A DNA stretch of 64,000 nucleotides from Dyella subtropica (GCF_026283965.1 NZ_JAPDPD010000012.1:113841-177840); one strand, 5' to 3'. Shown: positions 42,522-51,879, counted from the stretch's first letter. Notes: generated by a model from the sequence alone, not told the origin. Numbers and translations are program-made.

Positions 42522-43556
42522 TCAGCGCACGCGCAGGCTCGACTTCCTCACCACCAGCTTCACCGGCAACATCCCGCTCTCAGCGGGTTCTTGGCGGATC
42601 AGGCGCAGCAAGCTGTCGACCAGCGCTTCGCCAGCCTGGCCGGTGTCTTGGCGCACGGTGGTGAGGGGTGGGTTGACGAAGCTGGCGGTGGGGATGTCGT
42701 CGAAGCCGGCGACGGCGATGTCGTTGGGGACGGTCATGCCGTGGTCGGCGAGGGCGCGCATGGCGCCGATGGCGATGAGGTCGCTGGCGGCGAAGAGGGC
42801 GTCGAAGGGGGATTCGCGTTGCAGCAGGGTTTCCAGGGCGGAGTAGCCGGATTGTTCGGTGCTTTCGGCGTTGACTTGCAGGGCGGGGTCGACGGTGAGG
42901 CCGGCTTGTTCCAGCACGTCGGCGTAGCCGCGGTAGCGTTCGAAGAATTCGGGGTAGTGGCTGGAGGCGTCGCCAAGGAAGGCGATGCGGCGGCAACCCT
43001 GTTCCAGCAGATGAGTTGTGACGTCCTGGCCGCCGCGGAAGTTGTCGCAACCGATGGAGATGTCCGGTTGGTCGGGCAGCACGGCGCCCCAGCGCACGCA
43101 GCGTGTGCCCTGGCCGACCAGGGTTTCCAGTTTGTCGCGATAGGCGAGGTAGTCGCCGTAGCCGAGCAGGATGATGCCGTCGGCCTTGCGGGTGTCGGCG
43201 TAGTCGGCGTGCCAGTCGTGCGAGAGCTGCTGGAACGACACCAGCAGGTCGTAACCCCGCTGGGCGCAGGCGCGGGTGATGGAGCCCAGCATGGAGAGGA
43301 AGAACGGGTTGATGTGCGAGTCGTCGGCGGTGGGGTCTTCGAACAGCAGCAGGGCCAGCGTGCCGGAATGGCGGGTGCGCAGGTTGGACGCGTTCTTGTC
43401 GACCTTGTACTTCAGCTCGGCGGCGGCGGCCTGGATGCGCTGGCGCGTTTCTTCGCTGACCAGGGGGCTGCCGCGCAGCGCTCGCGACACCGTGGATTGG
43501 GAGACCCCGGCCCGGTGGGCGATGTCGAACGAGGTGGCTTTGCCTTTCTTCTGCAC
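42522..43556 (-). CDS. LacI-family transcriptional regulator of the alpha-glucan locus
   Basis: A 344-residue regulator. The helix-turn-helix is at about 8-28 (SFDIAHRAGVSQSTVSRALR), followed by the hinge helix (NASNLRTRHSG) and a periplasmic-binding-like sensor domain with DGIILLGYGDY, PFDALFAASDLIAIGAMRAL and VAGFDDIPTASFVNPPLTTV. This is the MalR/SalR type found beside TonB-receptor sugar loci. The start is GTG (43554-43556). It is convergent with the enzyme operon, and the operator-like palindromes at 29163 and 29392 are its probable targets. No such palindrome is seen before its own gene, so autoregulation is not indicated. The natural inducer is likely maltose or a maltodextrin product. 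Confidence 0.9.
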   Translation of the reverse strand: MQKKGKATSFDIAHRAGVSQSTVSRALRGSPLVSEETRQRIQAAAAELKYKVDKNASNLRTRHSGTLALLLFEDPTADDSHINPFFLSMLGSITRACAQRGYDLLVSFQQLSHDWHADYADTRKADGIILLGYGDYLAYRDKLETLVGQGTRCVRWGAVLPDQPDISIGCDNFRGGQDVTTHLLEQGCRRIAFLGDASSHYPEFFERYRGYADVLEQAGLTVDPALQVNAESTEQSGYSALETLLQRESPFDALFAASDLIAIGAMRALADHGMTVPNDIAVAGFDDIPTASFVNPPLTTVRQDTGQAGEALVDSLLRLIRQEPAESGMLPVKLVVRKSSLRVR

Positions 43557-43684
43557 GGTGGCCGCAACTCTTTACGAAAAACCGGCAGCGCCAGCGCCAG
43601 CGGAATGAGTGAGTTGCATGCTAGCCGCTTTGGCCGTCAGTCGTCTTTCCCCGGCCAGGTGCTGAGACATCGGCTTTCTGAAGG

Positions 43685-43723
43685 CAAAAAAATGCCCCGA
43701 GGGTTAGGGGGGAACCCTCGGGG
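43685..43723 (-). terminator. Intrinsic terminator of the sX13-like RNA
   Basis: Stem CCCCGAGGGTT/AACCCTCGGGG, 11 bp, loop of seven bases, then GCATTTTTTT on the minus strand. It is the most canonical rho-independent terminator in the window. Confidence 0.9.
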
Positions 43724-43810
43724 CCGGGTGGAAGCGAAACCCAGGGGAAGGTTTGCTTACCAGATTGGCTCATCCAGGGAGGTGGTGAGCCGCGGACGCC
43801 GTTGCGTACG
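43686..43810 (-). ncRNA. Small RNA with C-rich loops, sX13-like
   Basis: A transcript of about 115-125 nt is predicted on the minus strand. A -10-like TATGTA lies at 43822-43817; the -35 is weak. Four hairpins follow: GGACG/CGTCC, GGCTCA/TGAGCC with loop ccacctccctgga, AAACC/GGTTT with a TTCCCC loop, and a perfect 11-bp terminator stem (43695-43705 with 43713-43723) whose loop holds CCCCCC, followed by seven T (43692-43686). Single-stranded C-runs of increasing length in successive loops, and the place next to polA, match what I recall of the Xanthomonas regulator sX13, which uses C-rich loops to pair with G-rich mRNA sites. Identity is inference; an 80-codon frame through it is not convincing. 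Confidence 0.72.
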
Positions 43811-43994
43811 TCCGAGTACATAGAACGCCCAAGTCGGGAAAAGTTGCACAAAGATTCCGACAAAAATTCATTAGCGATTCATTTGACGAAAAACCAACGA
43901 ATCGGGCGTTCGAAAAAGATATGGGGCGTTCGAGGGCCGTGTTCAAGCGGCCGTCCAAATGAAAGCGGCGAGGCATCATGAATTCGGACGATGC

Positions 43995-46745
43995 CTAATG
44001 CGCTTCGTCCCAGTTCATGCCCACGCCGGCCTCGACCAGCAGGGGCACGCGCAATTCCGCCGCGCCGGACATGCGTGCGACCACGGCTTCGCGTACTTCT
44101 TCCACCGCATCCTTGCGCACCTCGAACACCAGTTCGTCGTGCACCTGCATCAGCATGTGGGCGTCGTCGCGCTGCTTCAGCCAGTCGGCCACGGCGATCA
44201 TGGCGCGCTTGATGATGTCGGCCGCGCTACCTTGCATCGGTGCATTTACAGCGGCGCGTTCGGCTCCTGCACGGAACGCCTGGTTGCGTGATTTGAGGTT
44301 CTCCAGATACAGGCGCCGTCCGAAGATGGTTTCCACGTAACCATCGCGATGCGCCTGTTCGCGCGTGGCTTCCATGAAGGCGTGTACGCCGGGATAGCGG
44401 GCGAAGTAGCGCGCCATGTAGTCGCTGGCTTCGCCGCGATCCACGCCGAGCTGGCGGGCCAGACCGAAGGCGCTCATGCCGTACATCAGTCCGAAGTTGA
44501 TGGCTTTGGCGGCGCGGCGCTGGTTGGTGCTGACTTCCTCCGGCTTGAGCCCGAACACTTCCGCGGCGGTGGCGCGGTGGACGTCGCCGCCTTCGTGGAA
44601 CGCGCGCAGCAGGCCTTCGTCGCCGGAGAGATGGGCCATGATGCGCAGCTCGATCTGCGAGTAGTCGGCGGCCATCACCCGCCAACCTTCCGGCGCGATG
44701 AACGCCTGGCGGATGCGCCGGCCTTCTTCGGTGCGCACCGGGATGTTCTGCAGATTGGGGTCCGACGACGACACGCGTCCGGTCGCCACGGCGCCCTGGT
44801 GGTAGCTGGTATGTACGCGGCCGGTGCGCGGATTGACGATCTCGGCCAGTTTCTCGGTATAGGTCGAGCGCAGTTTGGCCAGGCCGCGGTAGTCGAGGAT
44901 CAGGCGCGGCAACGCGTGGTCGTCGGCGATCGCCTCCAGCGCTTCCTCATTGGTGGATGGCTGGCCGGTAGGCGTCTTCAACTTGGCCGGCAGGCCGAGT
45001 TCATCGAACAGAATGGCCTGCAACTGCTTGGGCGAATCGAGATTGAAATCGCGGCCGGCGGATTTCCACGCCTGCTGCTGCAGTTCCAGCATGCGCTTGC
45101 CCAACTGCTGACTCTGCAGACGCAAGTTGTTCACGTCGATCAGCACGCCGCGCTGCTCCATGCCGGCCAGCACCGGCACCAGCGGAATCTCGATGGCTTC
45201 GTACACGTTACGCAGCTTCGGCTCGCTTTGCAGCAGCGGCCACAGCGCATGGTGCAGGCGCAGGGTGATGTCGGCGTCTTCAGCGGCGTAGCGGCAGGCC
45301 GTGTCCAGATCCACATGCGAGAAGGAAATTTGTTTGGCGCCCTTGCCGGCGACTTCTTCGTATTTGACGGTCTCGTAGCCCAGATATTTTCTGGCCAGCG
45401 AGTCCATGTCGTGCCGGGTGGCGGTGGCGTTCCACACGTAGGACTCGAGCATGGAGTCGTGCTTCAGGCCCTGCACCACGATGCCGTAGTGCGACAGGAT
45501 GTTGATGTCGTATTTGGCGTGCTGGCCCAGCTTGGCCTTGTTCGGGTCTTCGAAGATCGGTTTGAGTGCGGCGAGCACGTGGTCGCGCGGCAGCTGCGCA
45601 GGTGCGCCGGGATAGTCGTGCGCCAGCGGGATGTAGCAGGCCTTGCCGGGCTCCACGGACAGGCTGAGGCCGACGACGTCGGCCAGCATCGAATCGATGC
45701 TGGTGGTTTCGGTGTCGAAGGCGATCAGGTCGGCTTGTTGCAGGCGTTGCAGCCAGTCGTCGAGTTGGGCCTGGGTGGTTACCAATTCGTAGCTTCCCGG
45801 TGCACTGAGGTCGAAGCCTTGTCGTAGGAGCGCACCCTGTGCGCGATCGGGAGCTTGAGCAGTGGCGGTTTCTTCGGGCGCCTGTTCACGCACAGGGGCA
45901 TCGTTGCCGTCCAGATCTTTCAGTGCCGCCTTGAATTCGTAGCGCGTAAATAATTCGCGCAGCTGCTCCACATGCTTGTCACGCAGGGTCAGGTCGGTGA
46001 CGGACTGATCCAGCGGTACATCGAGCTTGATCGTCACCAATGCGCGCGACAGCGGCAGCTGCGGCAGTGCAGCGCGCAGACTTTCGCCGATCTTGCCACC
46101 GACCTTGTCCGCGTTGGCGATCACGCCGTCGAGCGTGCCGTATTCGGCCAGCCATTTGGCGGCGGTCTTGGGGCCGCACTTGGGCACGCCCGGCACGTTG
46201 TCCACCGTGTCGCCGACGAGGGTGAGGTAATCGATGATTTGATCCGGCCGCACGCCGAACTTCTCCACCACGCCGGCACTGTCCATGGTGGTATTGGTCA
46301 TGGTGTTGACCAGACTCACGCCAGGACGCACCAGTTGCGCGAGGTCCTTGTCGCCAGTGGAGATCACCACCTCGATGCCTTGTGCGTGGGCCTGGTCGGC
46401 CAGGGTGCCGATCACGTCATCGGCTTCCACGCCGGACACACGCAGGATCGGAAAGCCCAGCGCACCGACGATGGCGAGCATCGGTTCGACCTGCGCGCGC
46501 AGATCGTCCGGCATTGGTGGGCGTTGAGCCTTGTACTTGTCGTACAGCGCGTCGCGGAACGTGGGGCCGGGTGCGTCGCTGACGAAAGCGAGGTATTCCG
46601 GCTTCGCCTTCAGCGTGGCGCGGAGCATGTTGACCACGCCAAACAGCGCTCCGGTGGGCTCGCCCTGCGCATTGCTCAGCGGTGGCAGCGCATGGAAGGC
46701 GCGGTACAGATACGAGGAGCCGTCGATCAGGATGAGCTTGGACAT
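43995..46745 (-). CDS. polA: DNA polymerase I
   Basis: A complete 916-residue DNA polymerase I. The 5'-3' exonuclease domain (about 1-290) opens LILIDGSSYLYRAFHALPP and has TLVGDTVDNVPGVPKCGPKTA. The 3'-5' proofreading domain (about 325-500) keeps its metal residues in IAFDTETTSID, GQHAKYDINIL and YAAEDADITLRL. The polymerase domain has NLQNIPVRTEEGRRIRQAFI, AADYSQIELRIMAHLSGD and MQVHDELVFEV. Between exonuclease domains, residues near 301-312 (PDRAQGALLRQG) are encoded by an in-frame REP palindrome (45824-45846), showing that this linker tolerates insertion. The start MSKL is preferred over a codon three upstream. The sX13-like RNA lies 185 bp behind it. Confidence 0.97.
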   Translation of the reverse strand: MSKLILIDGSSYLYRAFHALPPLSNAQGEPTGALFGVVNMLRATLKAKPEYLAFVSDAPGPTFRDALYDKYKAQRPPMPDDLRAQVEPMLAIVGALGFPILRVSGVEADDVIGTLADQAHAQGIEVVISTGDKDLAQLVRPGVSLVNTMTNTTMDSAGVVEKFGVRPDQIIDYLTLVGDTVDNVPGVPKCGPKTAAKWLAEYGTLDGVIANADKVGGKIGESLRAALPQLPLSRALVTIKLDVPLDQSVTDLTLRDKHVEQLRELFTRYEFKAALKDLDGNDAPVREQAPEETATAQAPDRAQGALLRQGFDLSAPGSYELVTTQAQLDDWLQRLQQADLIAFDTETTSIDSMLADVVGLSLSVEPGKACYIPLAHDYPGAPAQLPRDHVLAALKPIFEDPNKAKLGQHAKYDINILSHYGIVVQGLKHDSMLESYVWNATATRHDMDSLARKYLGYETVKYEEVAGKGAKQISFSHVDLDTACRYAAEDADITLRLHHALWPLLQSEPKLRNVYEAIEIPLVPVLAGMEQRGVLIDVNNLRLQSQQLGKRMLELQQQAWKSAGRDFNLDSPKQLQAILFDELGLPAKLKTPTGQPSTNEEALEAIADDHALPRLILDYRGLAKLRSTYTEKLAEIVNPRTGRVHTSYHQGAVATGRVSSSDPNLQNIPVRTEEGRRIRQAFIAPEGWRVMAADYSQIELRIMAHLSGDEGLLRAFHEGGDVHRATAAEVFGLKPEEVSTNQRRAAKAINFGLMYGMSAFGLARQLGVDRGEASDYMARYFARYPGVHAFMEATREQAHRDGYVETIFGRRLYLENLKSRNQAFRAGAERAAVNAPMQGSAADIIKRAMIAVADWLKQRDDAHMLMQVHDELVFEVRKDAVEEVREAVVARMSGAAELRVPLLVEAGVGMNWDEAH
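45824..45847 (-). repeat. REP-like palindrome inside polA
   Basis: GTAGGAGCGCACCCTGTGCG plus CGAT on the plus strand lies wholly within polA and is translated in frame (minus strand) as part of PDRAQGALLRQG. It falls in the flexible linker between the two exonuclease domains. Confidence 0.85.
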
Positions 46746-46916
46746 GGGGGCCACAGGTCAGTGTTCGCGAGTGCCGGCGGACATGTCTGCCGGCCAGGGA
46801 GAGTGGGGGAGTTTATGCCCATACGCCTTGCGGCGTGGCATCGCGCCGTAGTGCCACGCTTCATGGAGCGATGGCGTCGCGCTGCTATGCTCAAGGCCCC
46901 TGCGGAGGTTGTGATT

Positions 46917-47426
46917 ATGAAGCCTGTTGTCCTGCTCGTTGCCCTGGGTGCCTTCGCCGCACTACCTGTTTTTGCGCAGTCCGCTCAATCGCTGCCGCCG
47001 GCCCCGCCGCCGCCGGGTATGAACGACCCGGGTGTGAAAGCGGTGGAGCCGCCCGCCACCCAAAAGCCGGCCAAATCTGCCAGCAGCCAGGCGTCAGGCG
47101 CCGCGGTGAACAGCAAGGTGCCGCCGACCCTGCCAGCGATGCAGGACAAGGGCGAGCCCCGCGATGCGCACGGCGAGCCGCCGCCGCAGGTCACCGTGCG
47201 CAAGCAGGGCGACGAAACCATCCAGGAATTCCGTCGCAGCGGCATGCTCTACATGGTGGTGGTGACGCCCAAGGTCGGCGTGCCGCAGACCTACCTGGTC
47301 GACGCCAATGGCAACTACCACAACCAGGCCGGCCACGAGCCGGTGAAGCCGGTGATGTACAAGGTGATGGAGTGGGGCAAGAGCAAGCCGGCGGAAGCCG
47401 AGTCGGCGGGCGGCGACGGCAAGTAA
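46917..47426 (+). CDS. DUF2782 family periplasmic protein
   Basis: A 169-residue protein. A signal peptide (1-20, MKPVVLLVALGAFAALPVFA) is followed by a Pro/Ala-rich linker (about 25-75) and a DUF2782 domain (about 85-150; PPPQVTVRKQGDETIQEFRR, MLYMVVVTPKVGVPQTYLVD and KPVMYKVMEWGK). The family is found in beta- and gammaproteobacteria next to polA, as here, but divergently oriented; its function is unknown. GGAGG lies 8 bases before the ATG. It is followed by the EamA gene 33 bp later. Confidence 0.88.
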   Translation: MKPVVLLVALGAFAALPVFAQSAQSLPPAPPPPGMNDPGVKAVEPPATQKPAKSASSQASGAAVNSKVPPTLPAMQDKGEPRDAHGEPPPQVTVRKQGDETIQEFRRSGMLYMVVVTPKVGVPQTYLVDANGNYHNQAGHEPVKPVMYKVMEWGKSKPAEAESAGGDGK

Positions 47427-47459
47427 TTCCGGCGCCGTGCCGATGACGTGGGGGTTACG

Positions 47460-47891
47460 GTGAATCTGCGCGAGAGCTGGTTGCTGTTTGCGCTGGGCTC
47501 GGCGTTCTTTGCCGCCCTCACGGCGCTGTTCGGCAAGATCGGTGTGGCGGGAATCAATTCCAACCTCGCCACGTTCATCCGCACTGTCGTGATCCTGGTG
47601 GTTACGGCGGGCATTCTCAGTTTGCGCGGGGAGTGGGCGAAGCCTTCGGGACTTCCTGCGCACAGCTGGTTGTTTTTGGTGTTGTCGGGGATGGCTACGG
47701 GGCTTTCGTGGCTTTGCTATTACCGGGCGTTGCAGTTGGGGCCGGTGAGTAAGGTGGCGCCGATCGACAAGTTGAGTGTGGCGTTTGTGATTGTGTTTGG
47801 GTTGTTGTTTTTGGGGGAGTCGGCTAGTTGGCCGGTGCTTGTTGGGGGTGGTTTGATATTGGCTGGCGCTCTTGTGATTGCGATGTTTTGA
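47460..47891 (+). CDS. Single-domain EamA/DMT-type membrane protein
   Basis: A 143-residue protein with five predicted helices making up one EamA (drug/metabolite transporter) domain. It includes LFALGSAFFAALTALFGKIGVAGINSN at the start (in two stretches), FIRTVVILVVTAGIL, and the domain-end motif GPVSKVAPIDKLSVAFVIVFG with LGESASWPVLVGGGLILAGAL. Such half-size DMT proteins may work as dimers. A GTG at 47460 is taken as start, though an in-frame GTG at 47448 is possible. It is on the polA-divergent strand behind DUF2782. Substrate unknown. Confidence 0.8.
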   Translation: MNLRESWLLFALGSAFFAALTALFGKIGVAGINSNLATFIRTVVILVVTAGILSLRGEWAKPSGLPAHSWLFLVLSGMATGLSWLCYYRALQLGPVSKVAPIDKLSVAFVIVFGLLFLGESASWPVLVGGGLILAGALVIAMF

Positions 47892-47917
47892 GTGTTCGTA
47901 TCCTTCGCTACACAGCC

Positions 47918-48360
47918 CCTACATTCGTCATTCCGGCGTAGGCCGGAATCCAGTGGCGTTGTTGCCCGGTTGTCGCGTCTGCGTGTGTAGGTTCGCCTGC
48001 CGCGGGCTTTCGAACCGCTGCCGCGGTCCGAGTCACTTTTCTCTGCTTGCCCAGAGAAAAGTAACCAAAAGAGAGGGCACCCCGGTTCCGCGCCCTCCGG
48101 CTTCGCCTGCGGGTTCGTGAGGTCTGGCCGGGCTTTTCGACACGACGTCCCTGTCGTGTCGAAAAGGCATCGACGTCCTGTCGATGCCCCCTTCGGGGCC
48201 TTATCGTCCAGCCCTCACCGCTGCGCAGGGGACCCGTTACGGGCTCGCTTACGCATCGCCTTTGCGCTGCTCCCTCTCCCCTCCGGGGAGAGGGTTGGGG
48301 TGAGGGGCGGGTGCTTGCGACACCATTTCTATTTCGTCACCCCGGCGTTATCGCCTGGTT
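47918..48360 (+). repeat. Multi-hairpin intergenic module, copy D
   Basis: This lies between the convergent EamA and GST genes. It has a CATTCCGGCGTAGGCCGGAAT unit in two halves (about 47929-47950), hairpin ACTTTTCTCTG/CAGAGAAAAGT (48035-48045 with 48052-48062), arm CTTTTCGACACGACG with its complement, variable palindrome GCATCGAC-gtcct-GTCGATGC, GCCCTCACCGCTGCGCAGG, a CCCTCTCCCC/GGGGAGAGGG palindrome (about 48271-48293), then another CACCCCGGCG unit. The last unit extends into the coding end of the GST gene. Nothing else is in the gap. Confidence 0.85.
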
Positions 48361-49087
48361 GTCGCGTCTGCGCGCTCAGTTGCTTTGCGTCTAATTCCGG
48401 GTAGTGGCGGAAGATGTCGCTTTCGTTGAAATCCAGTCGGCGTGGGGAGGCCAGGTAGGCGGCAATGCGCGGGCGGGTGGCGACTCGTTCGGCCAAGGCG
48501 CAGAGGTGGGGGAGTTTGGGGCGTAGGCCGTTCATCGCGCGGGGGAAGGCGTAGTTGAGGCCGGTCATGATTTGGAATAGGGAGAGGTCGACGTAGGAGT
48601 GGAGTGCGAGGGCGTGTTTGCCGTTGCTGCGTTCCAGGATGCTTTCGAAGTAGTTGAGGAATTTTGGGATGCGTCGTTGGCGAAAGTCTTCGGCGCGTTT
48701 TTTTGCGGCGGCGCGCTGGTCTTCGTAGTAGAGGCTGCCGGCGATGGGGTGGTGGGTGTCGTGGGCTTCGACGACGAGGTCGGAGATGGTCAGTAGTAGT
48801 TGGTGGGCGTAGAGGCGCGCGGTTTCGCTTTGCGGGACCAGGCCGAGGCGGGGGCCTAGGTAGAACAGGATGGCGGCGGTCTGGGCGATGACCGTGCGAC
48901 CGGCTTTGAGAAAGGGTGGTGCGAAGGGGCGGGCGCCGGGATGGTTGCCGCGCAGAAAGGGCATCATCGCGGCGTCGCCTTGTTCGCGTGCGACGTCGAT
49001 GTAGTCGGCGCCAGCATCTTCCAACGCCAGTCGTACAAATTCGCCGCGACCCTGGATGCCGGTCCAGTAGTAAAGCTCGTAGCGCAT
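48329..49087 (-). CDS. Glutathione S-transferase family protein
   Basis: A 252-residue cytosolic GST. The thioredoxin-like N-terminal half reads MRYELYYWTGIQGRGEFVRL with Tyr7/Tyr8 as possible glutathione-activating residues, and the glutathione-binding turn is VIAQTAAILFYLG. The all-helical half follows with HSYVDLSLFQIMTGLNYAF. It resembles the sigma/alpha-like bacterial GSTs that carry a C-terminal GST_C_3 domain. GGAG lies 7 bases before the ATG. The last 11 or so residues (RQPGDNAGVTK) are encoded by the intergenic repeat module D, so the natural C-terminus has been replaced or extended by repeat sequence. Confidence 0.85.
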   Translation of the reverse strand: MRYELYYWTGIQGRGEFVRLALEDAGADYIDVAREQGDAAMMPFLRGNHPGARPFAPPFLKAGRTVIAQTAAILFYLGPRLGLVPQSETARLYAHQLLLTISDLVVEAHDTHHPIAGSLYYEDQRAAAKKRAEDFRQRRIPKFLNYFESILERSNGKHALALHSYVDLSLFQIMTGLNYAFPRAMNGLRPKLPHLCALAERVATRPRIAAYLASPRRLDFNESDIFRHYPELDAKQLSAQTRQPGDNAGVTK

Positions 49088-49250
49088 GACGGTCTCCATG
49101 GAATGCGGCCGAGACTAGGCGCCAGCGGTTCAAGGTGTCGTGAGTGGCTTAGTGTTTTATAGGTATGCGTGATCGTGCGGCTGCCGGGTTTGATTTATCC
49201 ATGCCGGCCCGCTGCAATGGCGGTCTCCTTCCCAGTGATCGTCCCTGGCC

Positions 49251-50258
49251 ATGTCTCTGCGCCGCTTCCTGCCTGATCGATTTACCTGTGCGCTGGTGGG
49301 TACGGTCCTGATGGCCAGCCTGCTGCCCTGTCGCGGTACAACAGCGACGGTGTTCGAGGTGTTGACCGATGGGGCGATTGCGCTGCTGTTCTTCCTGCAT
49401 GGCGCCAAGCTGTCGCGCGAAGCGGTGGTGGCAGGCGCCACGCATTGGCGCCTGCACCTCATCGTACTGGCCAGCACCTTCGTGCTGTTTCCGTTACTGG
49501 GGTGGTTGCTGCGGCCGATCTTGCTGCCGCTGGTGACGCCGGATCTCTACCTGGGCGTGTTGTTTCTATGTGCGTTGCCGTCGACGGTGCAGTCCTCGAT
49601 CGCTTTCACCTCGATGGCGCGCGGCAATATTCCGGCGGCGATCTGCGCGGCATCGGCGTCCAGCCTGCTGGGCATTTTCGTTACGCCGCTATGGGTTGGA
49701 TGGATGCTGGAATCGCATGGGCAGGGTGGCATGTCCTGGCATGCGGTCGGCAGCATCGTGTCGCAGCTGCTGGTGCCGTTTGTGACGGGACAGATCGCGC
49801 AGCGCTGGATCGGCGGCTGGGTCAGCCGGCATCGCGGCATGCTGGCCTATGTGGACCAGGGCTCGATTCTGCTGGTGGTCTACACCGCCTTTAGCGCGTC
49901 GGTGTTGCAGGGCTTGTGGAAGCAAATGCCGCCGCCCGTGCTCGGTGGTCTGCTGGCGGTCAACGCGGTATTGCTGACGTTGGCGTTGCTGGCGACGCGC
50001 TACGGCGCACGCGCGCTGGGCTTCAACCGCGAAGATGAAATTACCATCGTGTTTTGTGGCTCCAAGAAGAGCCTGGCTGCCGGCGTGCCGATAGCCAAGG
50101 TGCTGTTCGCCGGGCATCCGCTGGGTACGATCGTGCTGCCGATCATGCTGTTCCACCAGATCCAGCTGATGACCTGCGCGGTGCTGGCGCGGCGCTATGC
50201 GCGGCCGGTCGAGTGGCGTGGCGAGCACTCATCGCTCGCCACGCCATCGAAAGATTGA
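49251..50258 (+). CDS. Bile acid:sodium symporter family protein, YfeH-like
   Basis: A 335-residue inner-membrane protein with about 10 helices, matching the SBF-like (YfeH) family. Typical segments are [40 protein letters not shown] (the family's crossover Pro-Ser motif), and [20 protein letters not shown]. It is probably a sodium-coupled carrier of organic acids or sterol-like compounds; the substrate is unknown. It converges with purH, the stop codons being about 10 bp apart. Confidence 0.88.
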   Translation: MSLRRFLPDRFTCALVGTVLMASLLPCRGTTATVFEVLTDGAIALLFFLHGAKLSREAVVAGATHWRLHLIVLASTFVLFPLLGWLLRPILLPLVTPDLYLGVLFLCALPSTVQSSIAFTSMARGNIPAAICAASASSLLGIFVTPLWVGWMLESHGQGGMSWHAVGSIVSQLLVPFVTGQIAQRWIGGWVSRHRGMLAYVDQGSILLVVYTAFSASVLQGLWKQMPPPVLGGLLAVNAVLLTLALLATRYGARALGFNREDEITIVFCGSKKSLAAGVPIAKVLFAGHPLGTIVLPIMLFHQIQLMTCAVLARRYARPVEWRGEHSSLATPSKD

Positions 50259-50268
50259 TACGCGGGCG

Positions 50269-51879
50269 TCAGTGGCGGAAGTGGCGCATGCCGGTGAATA
50301 CCATGGCCATGTCGTGCTCGTCGGCGGCGGCGATCACTTCCGCGTCGCGCATTGAACCACCCGGCTGGATCACGGCGCGGATGCCGGCGGCAGCGGCGGC
50401 GTCGATGCCGTCGCGGAACGGGAAGAACGCATCGGAAGCCATCACCGAACCACGCACTTCCAGCTTCTCGTCGGCTGCCTTGATGCCGGCGATGCGCGCG
50501 CTGTAGACGCGGCTCATCTGGCCGGCGCCGATGCCGATGGTCTGGCGATCGCGCGCGTAGACGATGGCATTGCTCTTGACGTACTTGGCTACCTTCCAGG
50601 CGAAGATCAGGTCGTGGATTTCCGCTTCGGTCGGTGCACGGCGGGTGACGATCTTCAGGTCGTCGGCGGTCACCATGCCGCGGTCGGCGGTCTGGATCAG
50701 CAAGCCCGAACCGACACGGCGGCTGTCGTTGCCGGGATGCGCATGGACCAACTCGCCATCGGCGGGCAGCGGGATTTCCAGCACGCGCACATTGCCTTTC
50801 TTGGAGAAAGCCTTCAGCGCATCGTCGGCATAGCCCGGTGCCAGCACCACTTCCACGAACTGGCGATCTACGATGGCGCGCGCCGTGGCAGCGTCCACTT
50901 CGCCGTTGAACGCGATGATGCCGCCGAAGGCGGAGGTGGGATCGGTCTGGTAAGCGAGATCGTAGGCGCGGCCGATACCGTCCAGGCTCACCGCGACACC
51001 GCAGGGGTTGGCGTGCTTGACGATCACGCAGGCCGGCTTGGTGAAGCTGCGCACGCATTCCCATGCAGCATCGGAGTCGGCGATGTTGTTGAACGACAGC
51101 TCCTTGCCCTGCAGCTGGCGAAACGTGGCGAGCGTGCCGGGTTGCGGATACAGGTCTCGGTAGAACGCCGCCTGCTGATGCGGGTTCTCGCCGTAGCGCA
51201 GATCCATCAGTTTCACGAAGCGGCCGTTGACCTGGCCCGGGAAGGCATCGTGACCGGCGATGGCATTCTGGGTTTCGTTGAGCTGCAGGCCGGAGAGGTA
51301 GTCGCTGATCGCGCCGTCGTAGTTCGACACGCGGTTGAATGCTGCAACAGCCAGCTTGAAGCGTGTGCCGCGGCTCAGGCCGCCGTGCTGTTCGATCTCG
51401 GCAAGCGCTTCATCGTACTGGTCGGGCGAGGTGAGTACGCCAACGTCGTTCCAGTTTTTGGCGGCGGAGCGCAGCATCGCCGGGCCGCCGATGTCGATGT
51501 TCTCGATCGCCTGTTCCAGCGTGCAATCGGGGTTGGCCACGGTCGCTTCGAACGGGTACAGGTTCAGCACCAGCAAGTCGATCGGAGCAATATCGAGCTG
51601 CGCCATCACCGCATCGTCCGTGCCGCGACGGCCGAGCAGGCCACCGTGCACCTTCGGATGCAGAGTCTTCACGCGGCCGTCCATAATCTCTGGGAAGCTG
51701 GTGATCTCGCTGACGTCTTTGACCGGGATGCCGGCTTCGCGCAGCGCTTTGGCGCTGCCACCCGTGGAGAGCAATTCCACGCCCGCGGAAGCCAGCCGCT
51801 TACCAAGCTCGATCAGTCCGGTCTTGTCGGACACGCTGAGCAGCGCACGGCGCATGGGGGTGACGGCAAGGGCGGTCAT
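50269..51879 (-). CDS. purH: Bifunctional AICAR transformylase/IMP cyclohydrolase
   Basis: PurH performs the last two steps of IMP synthesis. The 536-residue protein has an N-terminal IMP cyclohydrolase (MGS-like) domain (about 10-150; [48 protein letters not shown]). The AICAR transformylase domain follows (about 150-536; [27 protein letters not shown], and the C-terminal [19 protein letters not shown] with [11 protein letters not shown]). Start at 51879 has GGAA upstream; an ATG ten codons earlier is possible. It follows fis on the same strand, as in many gammaproteobacteria, but purD does not follow here. Confidence 0.97.
   Translation of the reverse strand: MTALAVTPMRRALLSVSDKTGLIELGKRLASAGVELLSTGGSAKALREAGIPVKDVSEITSFPEIMDGRVKTLHPKVHGGLLGRRGTDDAVMAQLDIAPIDLLVLNLYPFEATVANPDCTLEQAIENIDIGGPAMLRSAAKNWNDVGVLTSPDQYDEALAEIEQHGGLSRGTRFKLAVAAFNRVSNYDGAISDYLSGLQLNETQNAIAGHDAFPGQVNGRFVKLMDLRYGENPHQQAAFYRDLYPQPGTLATFRQLQGKELSFNNIADSDAAWECVRSFTKPACVIVKHANPCGVAVSLDGIGRAYDLAYQTDPTSAFGGIIAFNGEVDAATARAIVDRQFVEVVLAPGYADDALKAFSKKGNVRVLEIPLPADGELVHAHPGNDSRRVGSGLLIQTADRGMVTADDLKIVTRRAPTEAEIHDLIFAWKVAKYVKSNAIVYARDRQTIGIGAGQMSRVYSARIAGIKAADEKLEVRGSVMASDAFFPFRDGIDAAAAAGIRAVIQPGGSMRDAEVIAAADEHDMAMVFTGMRHFRH

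Noticed and set aside
43621..43863. An 80-codon minus-strand frame across the sX13-like RNA
   Set aside because: It runs through the terminator hairpin and T-tract and ends in the sequence before the LacI gene; the RNA features explain the region better.
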